Below are positions 22,394 to 33,833 of a stretch of 64,000 bases of DNA, piece after piece. The stretch is from Orychophragmus violaceus. Lineage: Eukaryota > Streptophyta > Magnoliopsida > Brassicales > Brassicaceae. Each line of letters begins with the position of its first letter. Positions within the stretch are counted from its first letter, which is position 1. Both the position numbers and the translations under genes were made by a program. The notes under the pieces are model-generated. The model had not been told where the DNA came from and did no database searches. It worked only from the letters and a program-made list of their open reading frames with translations. The stretch covers positions 62,083,330 through 62,147,329 of the forward strand of contig CM058232.1 in NCBI GenBank assembly GCA_030180135.1. Reading direction: 5' to 3'.

Positions 22394-23180
22394 AAATGAT
22401 TATAAATTTCTATTTAAAATCGCAACAATAATCTTATGTAACAATATTTTCAAACTATATAGTGATCGACCTTAAATAAGAAATTTTTAAATAAGAAGAA
22501 TAATATAAATAAATAAGTGTTTACTACTAACAAACTGATCCATCTTGAATATACACACTAAAAACATAAAATAGTAAATAAATGGTTAGATAGGAAAACT
22601 ATCTTCCAATTATGGCTCAATTATGGCTGCCATTGGTATGGACTGTGACTGTGTATTTTTTTTGCTGTAGAGATTTTGGCTGTGAAACTGTGACTGTTAC
22701 TTTAAAAAAATTTGAACAAATACTGTATAAGCTGTGACTGTATTTTAAATAATATTTTTTCATAAAAATATATGTTATGACACTTAAATATGTGTATAAA
22801 TTTTTAATATAATTTATATAAGTGAAAATTGGGATTGTTATTTTTAGTGATTTTAAAAGTTTGATTGTTAACAAAATAAATTATAAAAACTGTAATTGTT
22901 ATTTTAGATAATAATTTTTCTAGCTAAAAAATAAAATTACACCAAATTTAAATATTTATATCAATGCAAACTCTAGTATCATCGTTAAAATTATGAACAA
23001 TTAAAAGAATAGTGTGGAGAACTTTTTTTATATAGTTTTCAATATAATATAATCCTTGTACCTTATAAAATAGCAATTAATTATTATTTGTTTGACCAAG
23101 TAATTTAAAGCAATCTAATTAATATAAATGAGAAGTCATGTGAGAGAAACTATCTCACCTCCTCCAATCAAAACATTTTA
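22394..23180. other. AT-rich stretch, possible small DNA transposon
   Basis: No gene. CTGTGACTGT-like motifs recur at about 22638-22735, which could be subterminal repeats of a hAT-type MITE. I cannot find matching inverted ends, so I do not call one. Confidence 0.4.
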
Positions 23181-24189
23181 TTCTGCTGACGTGTCAATAA
23201 TTTGAATGACTATTCTGAAATCAATTTGGATGACTATTCCAACTTTTTTTCCCCATCTCTCACGCTTTCTCTCGAAACTGTCTCTCTCCCTTTCTCTCGA
23301 AACCGTCTCGCCATCACCATATTTTAGTCAATTTCCAAGTCGTCTGAATCTCTCTCCGAGAAAAGGTACGAAATCATACATGGTGTTTCCGATTTGCTAT
23401 TCTCATCATCCCGATTGTGTTAATTTTGTTTATCTCTTTTGCATGTCGTTTCAGATCTGTAAAAATCGAATCAAAATTAGTCGACTGAGCTTCGATTCTC
23501 ACAAACCCTGAGGCCTAATGAAGCAACCTACCATCCGATTCAGGTTTGTTATCAACTATCTCTTTATTATCTTCGTAAATTTTCAAAACCCTAACCCCTC
23601 TTTTGGTTTGTTGCAGCTTTGAAACCGGTGGATCTTTGTTACACTGAATGATGATTGAAACGATGTAGTTGATAACAAACCTTTTGTAGTTTCTGTAAAC
23701 CGAGGAGAATAAACAGAGTCTAAGATGGTTTCGTAAGAGATACATCTAAGCTGGACAAAAATATCAGGAGTGAACTGCCTCCAATCTAAGATTATTTTGG
23801 TTTTGTAAGAGATACATCACATAGTTAGATTTTCAGAATAACTAACCCATCTTTTGGTTTGTTGCAGGTTTGAAACCGTTGAATATTTGTGTAGAAGACA
23901 AGATTGGTGTTTGCAAAGGAGAAACACAGTTGTGTTCAACCAATGTCATAGGCGTATTCTTCTCTTTGGTTATGGCACAGTGAAGCACAGCCCAAACACC
24001 CATATATGATTCTTACTGAATTTTGTTTAGGTTTTATGTTGGCACAGATCTGGTTTACTGTCTGATCCGAGTTTATGTTAGTGAAATAGATTTAGAATTT
24101 TTCTTGATATCCTATTGTTATTGTCTACATTTCGGTGTTGTGTTTTGGTCATATGGGCATACCATTGTATCTGATGTACATGTATTTTC
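23181..24189 (+). other. UTR-like region upstream of the EXO70 relic
   Basis: A CT-rich stretch (23245-23350) ends in a splice donor-like AAAAGGTACG. It is followed by two similar copies of TTTTGGTTTGTTGCAG-TTTGAAACCG (about 23598-23630 and 23851-23882) and two copies of a TAAGAGATACATC stretch (about 23733 and 23806). This suggests a local tandem duplication of an exon border. There is no long open frame. Confidence 0.4.
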
Positions 24190-24378
24190 GGTGTAGGCTG
24201 AAGAAGGGAAACCAAATTGTACTGCAAAGATTGTTGAGTTTTTGAAGCAATTGATGGAGAGCCGTACTTCAGAGCTTGATGGTTCTACACACCTAAAGAT
24301 ACAGTGAGGTATTATTTAAGTTTGAGTTGAGGACGACGAAGAGTACAAAACGTCAGCTTTTTCTTGACAAATGATAAG

Positions 24379-24915
24379 AGTGATGGAATTGCTTGACGCA
24401 AATCTAGAGATTAATCGAGACTGTACAAATATCCATCACTGCGGTACATATTCCTTATGAACAACGGGAGATACATTCTGCAGAAGATCAAAGGGTCTAC
24501 AGAGATAAGGGACTTGATGGGACAATCATGGACAAGGAAAAGATCAACAAAGCTTAGACAGTACCATAATAGCTACCAGAGAGAAACATAGGAGAAAGTG
24601 TTGCAATGTATGAATCAAGCAGTGTTACAGGTGAACGGGAAAGTGTCGAAGCCAGTTTTAAAAGAGAGGTTCAAGATTTTCAATACTTTGTCCGATGAGA
24701 TTCACAAGACGCACATCACGTGGATTGTGAGTGATGAGCAGATGCAATCGGAGCTAATGGTTTCCATCTCGGCGTTAGTGATTCCGGTTTATAGGTCTTT
24801 CTTTGGGAGGTATAAGCAACATCTTGATTCAGGGAAGCAGATGGACAAGTATGTCAAGTATCAGCCTGAAGATATTGAGTCTTTCAACTGGTTCATCGAG
24901 GTTAGACAAATTTGA
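24379..24915 (+). pseudogene. EXO70 exocyst subunit C-terminal pseudogene
   Basis: Pieces read MELLDANLEINRDC, then IFLMNNGRYILQKIKGS, EIRDLMGQSWTRKRS and RQYHNSYQRET, then after a TAG in place of the expected Trp codon, LQCMNQAVLQVNGK, PVLKERFKIFNTLSDEI, LVIPVYRSFFGRYKQHL and DKYVKYQPEDIESF. This is the C-terminal half of plant EXO70 (exocyst tethering of secretory vesicles), with the LKERFK..N and YRSF..R..KYQPED signatures. It lacks the N-terminal half and the usual LFEG tail, has a frameshift before 24450 and one in-frame stop. Confidence 0.85.
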
Positions 24916-24982
24916 AATGCATTAATAACTTGGATTGTCTTATGGAACATGTTCACAGCCATGTCTTGAATCTTGATTGAGA

Positions 24983-25270
24983 CTAAGTAAAGAGAGATGT
25001 TGCATCTCTGTAGGTTCTTCTTGGGTTAGTAGAAGCTGCATGATGAAGGATGATGCTTTCTTGGTTGTTGTTGAGAGTTGTGGAGTTGTTGTTGTCATAA
25101 ACATGATAAGGATACTGTTGCTTGGGATGAGGGAAGATAATAGATCTCCCTTGCTTCTTCTAATGATGATGATTATATTTTTTCCTTCTGGGCAGAGAAC
25201 ATCTCGGGATGAACACTCCTGTCCCTTTACTCTCTCTATTTTGGTTGTAATTCTGCTCATGGTACATCAT
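24983..25270 (-). pseudogene. Fragment with a GTGVFIPR motif (plant protein of unknown function)
   Basis: On the minus strand an ATG at 25270 opens 95 codons to a TAG at 24983, with one in-frame TAG after YNHHH. It reads SKGTGVFIPRCSLPRRK near residues 15-32 and a His/Asn-rich tail with NPRRTYRDATSL. Plant proteins with a GTGVFxPR box exist but I cannot name this one. It sits tail to tail with the EXO70 relic, so both could have been brought in by the same element. Confidence 0.4.
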
Positions 25271-25901
25271 ATATGGTGTTGTTGATGTTTGGTAGTTTTC
25301 TCTGAACAACCCCTGTTTTTATTTCAAAATATTAACATCAGCACATATTCAAACCTGGAATGAGACGGAAGGGGAAAGTTCGATAGGTTCTATTCATCGT
25401 CATATGTGATTAAGAGATTTTGATTTGCTTGCTTATGTCTGCAAATATATCATCATCAACCTCAAGGTCCATAGCCACTTCCATGGCCATATATAATCTT
25501 TCAAGTAGACTCTCTATTAAGCCTTTGTTTTCCGTAGGAAGAAGTGTTTTTCTAAAAATATGGTTCAAATGTAGTTGTGAATGAGAATGTTTAAAGGGTG
25601 TCGTAAATAGGAAAAGAGCTCGAGGGTGAGAGAGAGGTGCATGTGGGAGAGTGGGGACAAAGTAAAGATAGGAGAAATTTATAATGCAATCTGATCTGAC
25701 ATAAGTAGCCACACAAATGTTTGGACTTTAAACGGTTTCTGTTTTAACATTGTTTATTTACTATATCTTTTGTTATAATATATTTTTGTGTCAATAATTA
25801 TTTTTTAGTTTGAAATTTGAAACATAGTGTTTGAATGTGTTCGATTGTCTTATTGATCCGTAAATAGTAAGATATTTATCATATTGTATCCTAGACCACA
25901 C
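25271..25901. other. Unassigned DNA
   Basis: No supported gene. A minus-strand open stretch at 25410-25712 shows no recognisable motif. Confidence 0.4.
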
Positions 25902-25976
25902 ATCAAGGTGTGAACACACCCAATTCGGATCTGAACAAGAGGAGAAGATCCAGACATTCATTCAAACTTAGTTTTC
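25902..25976 (+). repeat. Left part of element X repeat, split by the Athila-like element
   Basis: Together with 33572-33833 this makes a 337-bp block about 98% identical by eye to 36390-36726. TTTTC at 25972-25976 is the left copy of the Athila target duplication. The block begins abruptly at ATCAAGGTGTG. The sequence before it does not match that before the right copy. Confidence 0.75.
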
Positions 25977-27159
25977 TGATAGGTTGTATAGTTTTCCCTA
26001 TTCTACTGCAAGTGCACAGTTAATGCAATCGTAGTATATAAGGTATCGAATCCCACGAGGACTCTCAGTCACACAATAGATTATTAGTAGTTCAGATTTA
26101 ATTAAGCGAAGCAGATGTGAAAACAGTAAACGAAATAGCAAAGTAAATCAAGTGAGTTTGTAAGCAAGAAGGCGAAGCGTTAGGTTTCAGGAGTTCTCAG
26201 GAAATCAGGAACGCAAGCAATCAATCTATCTAGATCTAATCAATAACTGTTCTAGAACTCAAACACAGATATAGAATTAACCAAATTCCTTTGCGATAAT
26301 CCTCTAAGTCTAAGTGCAGCAAACCAAACTTTCGTTTGCGAGAACTAACAGATTAAACTAGCATTAATTCCAAGTTTGATAAGTTCACAATTAACCTGAA
26401 CCAAACTTCCGTTTGCGAATAGTTTGATTGCTTATCTAAATTCTTTCTAGTTAAATTAGCCAACTTCGGCTGAAATAAATCAACCTAACATCATAACTCT
26501 GATTAGCTACTTCAGATTAAGCATTAAGAACAACTTAGATAAAGAACTAGCAGATATAAATCTCTACAGATTAATTAAACTATAATTCTCTGAAATCCCT
26601 AATGAGAATCCTTCAACCTAACAGGTGATCTACTCAGACATATTCATCGAGACATAAAATATCGTAAGTAGAAAACCAAATATCATTCAACAGAATAATC
26701 AACAGGGGTTCGAAATCAAGTCTCTTTCGAGAGCAAGATCAGCCCCTAAGGCTCTCTTAAATAAAATAAAAGTAAAGTAAAGCTTGTCAAAGCGTAGCCT
26801 AAACATTGGCTTAAAAACTCTATTTATAACCTAAAACACGTTTTGGGGCTTCTTTGTAAATATCAGGAACTTCTGGGCAGAATTGCAATGTCATCATTCT
26901 TCATCAAACCGTCGTTTGGCCCATCTCGCTGGTGATCGATGCTAGGTATGCAACGATCGACACCTTTCTCTGTTTCGGACAGTGAACTCTATCTCTCGGC
27001 CAAATGCTCCAATTAGCTCCAGAAAGTGCCAAAATCACCAAATATGCTCCAAATGTGCTTGTACCTAATAAACACCTGAAAAGACTCTAAAACGTAGTAA
27101 AAGACTCGATAAATAACACATATACCATGGTTAAAATCCCTAAAATCCATGGTATATCA
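25977..27159 (-). repeat. 3' LTR of the Athila-like element
   Basis: It runs TGATAGGTTG to TATATCA on the plus strand, 1183 bp. It is 5 bp shorter than its partner, because GCATCGATCGATGC in the right LTR is reduced to GATCGATGC here (about 26934). Confidence 0.92.
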
Positions 27160-28529
27160 ACTCCCACACACTTAGCTCTTGCTTGTCCTCAAGCAAGACA
27201 AAGAACTAAACGTAGTAAAGAGGTTTGAAAACTCTTCAGAAACTCATTTCTTCCTAGAAGCTACAATACTCAGATTCCCCTTAGAAAACCACTGAAAGAA
27301 TCAATCACAGGATATCAAGACCAACATGTACTTCCCCCACACTTAGCAACTGTCCTAGGTAAACTCCACAATCACATTCACACATTCAAATTCTCCCTAC
27401 TGACTTCTGCAAGTATTTAAGTGCGGTCTCACCTAAGGAGTATCAATCAAAGGGCACATGGATTCTTACCTTATCAGCTCTAGACCACCATACTATCTTT
27501 CTCTAGTCCCTTTCTTCTCTTTCCCTTCTTTAACAACTGATTTTTCCCCACTGGGTATCATTTTTTTTTTTTATCAGTGTTCTTCCCGTTATGGGGTGTA
27601 CTTTGGACACATTCCATGGATCACATGAGAGAAAATAGTGTTTGCTACCATTCCCATGACCACTTCGGAGTTACTAACTCATCCTCAGTTTATTATCTTT
27701 TTTTTTTTTTACTTTATAGAAGGGGAGAAGGGAACTAAATAGGATAGGTTGACAGGCTGTGTCAGAACTAACAAGGGAATCCGACACAAAGTATACCAAG
27801 CCCTTGGGTGAGAAATCTAAGTCAGTATTAAGGTGAAGTCAGTAAAAGGATCCTCTGATACCTGAAGTGATGTGGGTGTTCCCAGTAGGTTGATCTGTGA
27901 TGGGGTTTTCTAATAGTCATAGATAGATCCTGCAACTTCATCCCAATGGTTACTTAAGTTCCTGCAAGTCTTGTAAATCTTCTCAGAAAATCATAGTTTC
28001 TTACTTAAACAATTTTGACTCAATAAAACAAAATTTTTTTTTGAAAAATGGACTGACTCTTAAGAAAACAGAAAACAAAAGTCAGTAGCACCTCCCCCAC
28101 ACTTAAGACACAATGTCCCCAGTAGTGTCCAGCGAAGGATCGGTAAAAAGAAAGAAAAATTGTTAATGGATGTTTTAGTTCTGTCGGGTTTTACCTCTGT
28201 CGCACATGCACCGATCGTTGCACTAGGTGCACCGACCGTTACTGTGCGATTCTTTCGTATTGTGACGATCGTCACAATGGTGTGTCGATCGACGCACTGC
28301 GTTTACACGAACAGTCAGCAAGTTAGCAGGTTAGTCCGTCTGTTTTTGTCAAATTTGATCCCTGCAAGCTGAAAACACTAGAAACAGAGTAAAACCGAAG
28401 CAAAAGATGTACCAAATAAAGTGCAAATCATCCAAACATAGTAGAGTCCTAAAAATCAAAAGAAGAAAAGTGCAAAAGAAAAGAAAAAGTCAGAATACAG
28501 AACCGAAAGTCTGAACATGGAGACTACTC
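27160..28529 (-). other. 3' non-coding region of the Athila-like element
   Basis: Minus-strand purine tracts (reading GTGTGGGGGAGG near 28090 and AGTGTGTGGGAGT next to the LTR) and T-runs are present. A cluster of CGATCG/CGACCG palindromes lies at 28199-28305. No gene supported. Confidence 0.6.
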
Positions 28530-29983
28530 TCACTCGCTAACATCATCTATCCCTCCATACAGCGCATCGTCATTGGCTGCCTCAGCTGCGGGATCAGTGT
28601 CAGTCGGAGATCGCTGTCGACGACGGTCAGGTACGGGCTGATGGATCTGTGGTGGCCTCCTGCAGCTGCAAGTACGCACGAAGTTCCAAAGAACTCGAAA
28701 CATACCATCTGATCTCTCTCTCCACTCTGCCTCAGAGTATGCACCGTAAGCCATTGCAGGCTCTGGAAAGGGACCCACAATGTCGACTGGGGCAGGCGCG
28801 GGCGCAGGAGTAGGGGTAGAAGAAGTCGAAGCTCGTGAGGAAGGCTCTCCCAGCGGATGAGCCATAGTCGGAATCCCTCGCTGCGCAGACTCAGGAGGCT
28901 GAAATCTCAGTGCCTCTAATGTGTCAATCTGTGTCCATCTGGCAGCAGGAAGCTCGATACCAGTCCTCCCAGTGGTCGGATCAGTGTAAGCCCAAATGCG
29001 CCCCTCCTTGAGCCAGGTAGCGCTCTGCAAATGGCTGAGATCCAGGAGCTCCCGAGCGTCTCTGTACCAGCTCCATCAAACGGCTTCAGCTGCAGATCAA
29101 CTAAATGCTGTGCGAAAATAGCTCCCAAGTTGAGACCCGCAGTCGGATCTCTCACGCCAGAACCTCTAAACTGATCTCTCAGCCCCATAAACAGCAACTC
29201 CATCTCAAGTTTGCGCATCTTGTTGGCCTCAAACTTGCAAAGCAAGCTCCAGCACAAGATACGCGAGACATAACGCAGCACCGGATGTCTCATCTGCACT
29301 ACTGGTGTGGTCCTGGAGTTGTATCGACCGCTGCCAATACTCTCCCAGAATGTGCGAGCCTCCACCGGATCCCACTCGAGTGGCATGGCTATGCGCCTCG
29401 GCTCAGTACTGAACCCGTAGATCCTGCAGAGATCAAGTAGAGGAATCCGATACCTGACTCCCCAACTCATGAAGGTGAATGCACCCACTGTAGCGCTCCT
29501 GTGGTCGGGATCCGAGTAAACCACTCTGCAAGTGGCCAATAGCTGCCTGACCAGCTCTGGATAAAGATCATAATGTCGCATCGGCATTGTCCCTAGACCA
29601 ATGCCTCTGCATACAGTGAGTACCTGCTCATCGATCCCCAGAATCCTGCAGGTGGAGTAGTCCGCGAACTTGGTCGGCTTAATGATCATCCCACACTAAC
29701 CACTGTAGAGAAGCGAGTCATACTCGTCCCATCGACTGATCAACGGCCGCTCGGTGAACTCAGCGGACTTGAAGAAACGTATAAGGTCCTCCGGCCACTG
29801 TCTGGTCGTCTGAATCGGTGTGGCATCCTCTCTGGGCCAAGGTAAAGCAACCGGCGGCCCGTATCTGTTGTATGGTGCGGGTGGCTCTGACTCTCTGCTG
29901 AACCATTGAGGTGGTGGGGTGTAGTGTCTTGTTGCTGTGGAAGCTGTGGCTCGCTTCTTGCGGGGTTGCCTTTGAGACGCCAT
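28530..29983 (-). pseudogene. Athila ORF1-type protein, one stop and one frameshift
   Basis: From the ATG at 29983 (MASQRQPRKKRATAS) the frame is open except for a TAG at about 29695, between DEYDSLLYSG and CGMIIKPTKF. It continues through ELVRQLLATCRVVYSD, TFMSWGVRYRIPLLDLCRIYGF and ARTFWESIGSG. A frameshift near 29040 leads into a second frame (IWAYTDPTTGRTGI), a Pro/Ala/Ser-rich linker and an acidic C-terminus ending at 28530. The ELxRQLLAT...VRYRxxLxxLCxIYGF pattern is that of the Athila ORF1 family, whose function is unknown. It occupies the place after pol in these elements, but pol itself is absent. Confidence 0.75.
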
Positions 29984-30807
29984 CTGCAAAAACATAGTTC
30001 AAACATTTATAAGTCTCGGCAGAATTTTCACTGTGAAATCACGAAGCATCGACCGTTGCGTCTTAGGCATCGATCGTTGCAAGGCGATTTCGTTGTATCG
30101 AACATTTCCCAAAATCGCAAAGCAACGACCGTTGCTCGAGAGCAACGACCGCTGCAAGGCAATTTTGCCGCAAACAAATCATCAAAAATCAGTCAAATCC
30201 AAGCCACATTGTCTCAAATCAGTTCAAAATCATCATCCATCACCCTAAATCGTTCTAATTACGCATGCATCATCCATTTTTGGTTCAAAAATCTAACACC
30301 CTAAAACCCTAAAAATCCAATCCGAAAATTCGAAAATTGAAGAACATTACCATGATTTCTTGAGATATGGGTTGGGGAAATGGATTGGGAGCGTAAAAAT
30401 AAGTAAATAGCACTCGGAAACAAGAAATTTGATGAAGAAAATGATGATTTTTGGGTGGAGGTTCTCGGTGTGTCGACCAAAGGAAATGGAGAAGAAGGAG
30501 AGAAAATAGGGTTTAAGGTAACTTACCTGGTCGTGGGTGCAACGATCGTTGCTTTAGGGGCAACGATCGATGCTGGTTGAACCAGATTGATTCCGGTTTA
30601 GCTCAACGTACCTTAATTTTTGATTTGAACCCATTGCAACGACCGTTGCACATGTGAGCAACGATCGTCACACATCTTCAGACTTGTGTTCTGTATCTAA
30701 AAACTAACAAAAACAAATAAAAACGTGAAATCCTAAGAAAAACACCAAAAATGAAAAGGAAAAATAATTAAACCTAGCAGTGGGTTGCCTCCCACTCAGC
30801 GCTTGTT
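29984..30807 (-). other. Spacer between the two frames of the Athila-like element
   Basis: A non-coding stretch where pol would be expected. It carries several CAACGATCGTTG/CAACGACCGTTG palindromes (about 30047-30155, 30535-30575 and 30640-30672). No RT or integrase motif on either strand. Confidence 0.6.
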
Positions 30808-32160
30808 TTAAGTCATTAGCTTGACTTTTTGGAAAGGGGTCAGACTCATGGAGGTTTCAACAGAGACTTTGAGTGTCTCTGTGAATGCCTTATCATCCAT
30901 GGTGGTGTGTAAGCAGTAGCAGCATGATGTCGTCCAAGGAACGTCGGGAGGAATGTAGGGTGAGATTGACACTTGGGGTGTTTTATCGCTCTTTCCTGCA
31001 TTCAAAACAGTGGAGTCAGGAGGTTTAAACTTAGAGGATTTATGCTTTACCTTTGGCAAAGATTTGATGTTCGGAGCCTTCTGTTTATGAGTAGTTTTAG
31101 GCCTTGAAGATGTTAGAGTAGGCTCTTGTGGAACCACCATCTTCTTGTCAACTACCACCGTACACTGAACCACATCTTTGGACTTAACTGGAGCTTTCGG
31201 GAATGGTAATGGAGGTTTGTAGGTTCTTTCCTTAGGAGGTCCTTCAGATATGAGTGAAACTGGTTCCTTTCGGGGTGCAACGATCAGTGCTTGTGATGCA
31301 TCGATCGATGCTGTCGTCTCAGCTCGTGTTTCAACTACAGTCTCGGGTTTATCCGCTTCTTGGTCCATTCCAGCCATCTCAGACTCAAATTTCTCTCCTT
31401 GGCATGGCCCCGCTTCAATCTGAACTATCCAAGTCAAGAGATCCATGTCAATCTCTGTTGAGTCAGGTGCATCGAAGCTTTCAAACTCAGGTAATTCAAC
31501 ATCAAATCCCCCTCTGTCTTCCATAAATTCCACAGCCTTAACTGCTAGACTTGATCCATGATCCATCTGTGTGTCATCCTGAATGGGAATGTTGTTGGCA
31601 TGAGCTTCTTGATAATCCCTCCTTGGGGTAGAACTTGAAACTTGATCCATCTGTGTGTCCAGCTGCTTCATGCGAGTGTTCAAGGATTCAAATTTCTCAT
31701 TCAAATTAGTGTACAGGTTCTCTAGCTTCGAGCTGAAAGAAGCTGTGTTCTGCTGTTGCTTTTCAATTGATTGTTCTATCATCATCTCTAGTTTGCTCCT
31801 TTGTGTAGGAGGTGCCAGATAGGAAGTATAATTATGGTCTCTTGATCCTTGAGCATGCCTAGAACCTTGTCTCTGCTGATGTCCCAATGTATGTCCATAA
31901 GAGTCGGCTCCAGCCATATAGTGTACCTCTGCAAATTTATCAGCTTTTGCCTCTGCTCGGAACTGTCTCTCCCTAAGTAAGATGTCGTGGATGTCATCTA
32001 TCTTAGTCTGCATCTCAGCTACTTGCCCAACCAATACATGGTAATCTGGTAAGATGGGGTTTCCTTCCCCATCTATTTTCTGACCTTTTGCGTTGCATAT
32101 GTGACCCTCTTGGTCTCGTAGAACGCCGTTTTCACCGCGAATCAAAATCACAGGTTCCAT
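30808..32160 (-). CDS. Athila-type gag-like protein, pol-less
   Basis: About 450 codons are open from the ATG at 32160 (MEPVILIRGENGV), the start I prefer because it begins the conserved part. The frame also extends upstream to 32292. N-terminal part: LRDQEGHICNAKGQKIDG. Middle: a long helical, probable coiled-coil region (about residues 40-190) with EMMIEQSIEKQQQN and SKLENLYTNLNEKF. C-terminal: ERTYKPPLPFPK, the motif that in full Athila gag-pol precedes the protease region, then a Lys/Pro-rich stretch, ending LTPFQKVKLMT. There is no zinc knuckle and no protease, which suggests an internal deletion that fused gag ends and removed pol. The intact frame in a young element suggests a retained role, but that is inference. 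Confidence 0.7.
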   Translation of the reverse strand: MEPVILIRGENGVLRDQEGHICNAKGQKIDGEGNPILPDYHVLVGQVAEMQTKIDDIHDILLRERQFRAEAKADKFAEVHYMAGADSYGHTLGHQQRQGSRHAQGSRDHNYTSYLAPPTQRSKLEMMIEQSIEKQQQNTASFSSKLENLYTNLNEKFESLNTRMKQLDTQMDQVSSSTPRRDYQEAHANNIPIQDDTQMDHGSSLAVKAVEFMEDRGGFDVELPEFESFDAPDSTEIDMDLLTWIVQIEAGPCQGEKFESEMAGMDQEADKPETVVETRAETTASIDASQALIVAPRKEPVSLISEGPPKERTYKPPLPFPKAPVKSKDVVQCTVVVDKKMVVPQEPTLTSSRPKTTHKQKAPNIKSLPKVKHKSSKFKPPDSTVLNAGKSDKTPQVSISPYIPPDVPWTTSCCYCLHTTMDDKAFTETLKVSVETSMSLTPFQKVKLMT

Positions 32161-32351
32161 GGCGCGGAACCTATTGAACGTCTCAGATCTCAGCATCGCT
32201 GTTCTCGCCTTGTGTCGATCGATGCGAGGTGAGCAACGATCGATGCAGTGCGAATCCCTGCGAATCCAAAAATCAAAAACGTGAGTAAACAAGAAAATTA
32301 AAAAGAATGCTCAGTCTAAATCCTAGTACTAAATCTATAGGTGAACTCAAA

Positions 32352-32372
32352 GAGTCCCCGGCAACGGCGCCA
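32352..32372 (-). other. Athila-type primer binding site
   Basis: The minus strand reads TGGCGCCGTTGCCGGGGA just inside the right LTR, the well-known Athila/Tat primer site. Confidence 0.9.
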
Positions 32373-32378
32373 AAAACT

Positions 32379-33566
32379 TGATAGGTTGTATAGTTTTCCC
32401 TATTCTACTGCAAGTGCACAGTTAATGCAATCGTAGTATATAAGGTATCGAATCCCACGAGGACTCTCAGTCACACAATAGATTATTAGTAGTTCAGATT
32501 TAATTAAGCGAAGCAGATGTGAAAACAGTAAACGAAATAGCAAAGTAAATCAAGTGAGTTTGTAAGCAAGAAGGCGAAGCGTTAGGTTTCAGGAGTTCTC
32601 AGGAAATCAGGAACGCAAGCAATCAATCTATCTAGATCTAATCAATAACTGTTCTAGAACTCAAACACAGATATAGAATTAACCAAATTCCTTTGCGATA
32701 ATCCTCTAAGTCTAAGTGCAGCAAACCAAACTTTCGTTTGCGAGAACTAACAGATTAAACTAGCATTAATTCCAAGTTTGATAAGTTCACAATTAACCTG
32801 AACCAAACTTCCGTTTGCGAATAGTTTGATTGCTTATCTAAATTCTTTCTAGTTAAATTAGCCAACTTCCGCTGAAATAAATCAACCTAACATCATAACT
32901 CTGATTAGCTACTTCAGATTAAGCATTAAGAACAACTTAGATAAAGAACTAGCAGATATAAATCTCTACAGATTAATTAAACTATAATTCTCTGAAATCC
33001 CTAATGAGAATCCTTCAACCTAACAGGTGATCTACTCAGACATATTCATCGAGACATAAAATATCATAAGTAGAAAACCAAATATCATTCAACAGAATAA
33101 TCAACAGGGGTTCGAAATCAAGTCTCTTTCGAGAGCAAGATCAGCCCCTAAGGCTCTCTTAAATACAATAAAAGTAAAGTAAAGCGTGTCAAAGCGTAGC
33201 CTAAACATTGGCTTTAAAACTCTATTTATAACCTAAAACACGTTTTGGGGCTTCTTTGTAAATATCAGGAACTTCTGGGCAGAATTGCAATGTCATCATT
33301 CTTCATCAAACCGTCGTTTGGCCCATCTCGCTGGTGCATCGATCGATGCTAGGTATGCAACGATCGACACCTTTCTCTGTTTCGGACAGTGAACTCTATC
33401 TCTCGGCCAAATGCTCCAATTAGCTCCAGAAAGTGCCAAAATCACCAAATATGCTCCAAATGTGCTTGTACCTAATAAACACCTGAAAAGACTCTAAAAC
33501 GTAGTAAAAGACTCGATAAATAACACATATACCATGGTTAAAATCCCTAAAATCCATGGTATATCA
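32379..33566 (-). repeat. 5' LTR of the Athila-like element
   Basis: 1188 bp with the same ends as the left copy (TGATAGG...TATATCA). It is followed by the second TTTTC. It keeps the full GCATCGATCGATGC palindrome at about 33338. Confidence 0.92.
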
Positions 33567-33833
33567 TTTTCCCTCCATTAAATCAATGTCTGTGATTCAA
33601 AGCCTTAGTTAATGAGTTTAACCTAATTGTATGCCTATTTAAAGGCCACTCACGACATTTGTAATGTTTTTGCTAAGTCACTTGATAATAAATCAACAAG
33701 ATTCTTGATACAAACTCTTCTCTCTTTCTCTCTTCTTCTTGTGACCGGTTTCACTCTTTGTCTCCATTGTTTATACAAGTTCATATTCAATGTAGACCTT
33801 AAAGAGCCACGGTTATGGGTGCTAAGGCAGCCT
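33567..33833 (+). repeat. Right part of the split element X repeat
   Basis: Continues the block at 25902-25976 after the Athila insertion and ends at GGCAGCCT. It matches 36460-36726. Confidence 0.75.

Larger units (their letters stand above)
25977..33566 (-). mobile_element. Athila-like non-autonomous Ty3/gypsy element
   Basis: A complete 7590-bp element: LTRs at 25977-27159 and 32379-33566, target duplication TTTTC on both sides (25972-25976, 33567-33571), an Athila-type primer site next to the right LTR and a purine tract (minus strand GTGTGGGAGT) next to the left one, which sets the minus orientation. Internally it has a gag-like frame and an Athila ORF1-type frame, but no protease, RT, RNase H or integrase. 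The LTRs differ by about five substitutions and one 5-bp deletion, so the insertion is recent. It needed enzymes in trans. Confidence 0.92.

Noticed and set aside
22620..22920. Possible hAT-type MITE with CTGTGACTGT repeats
   Set aside because: No matching terminal inverted repeats or 8-bp duplication could be found by eye.
24940..25285. Two overlapping open frames of about 100 codons, one on each strand
   Set aside because: The better reading is the third frame on the minus strand with GTGVFIPR and one stop. The longer frames are shadows.
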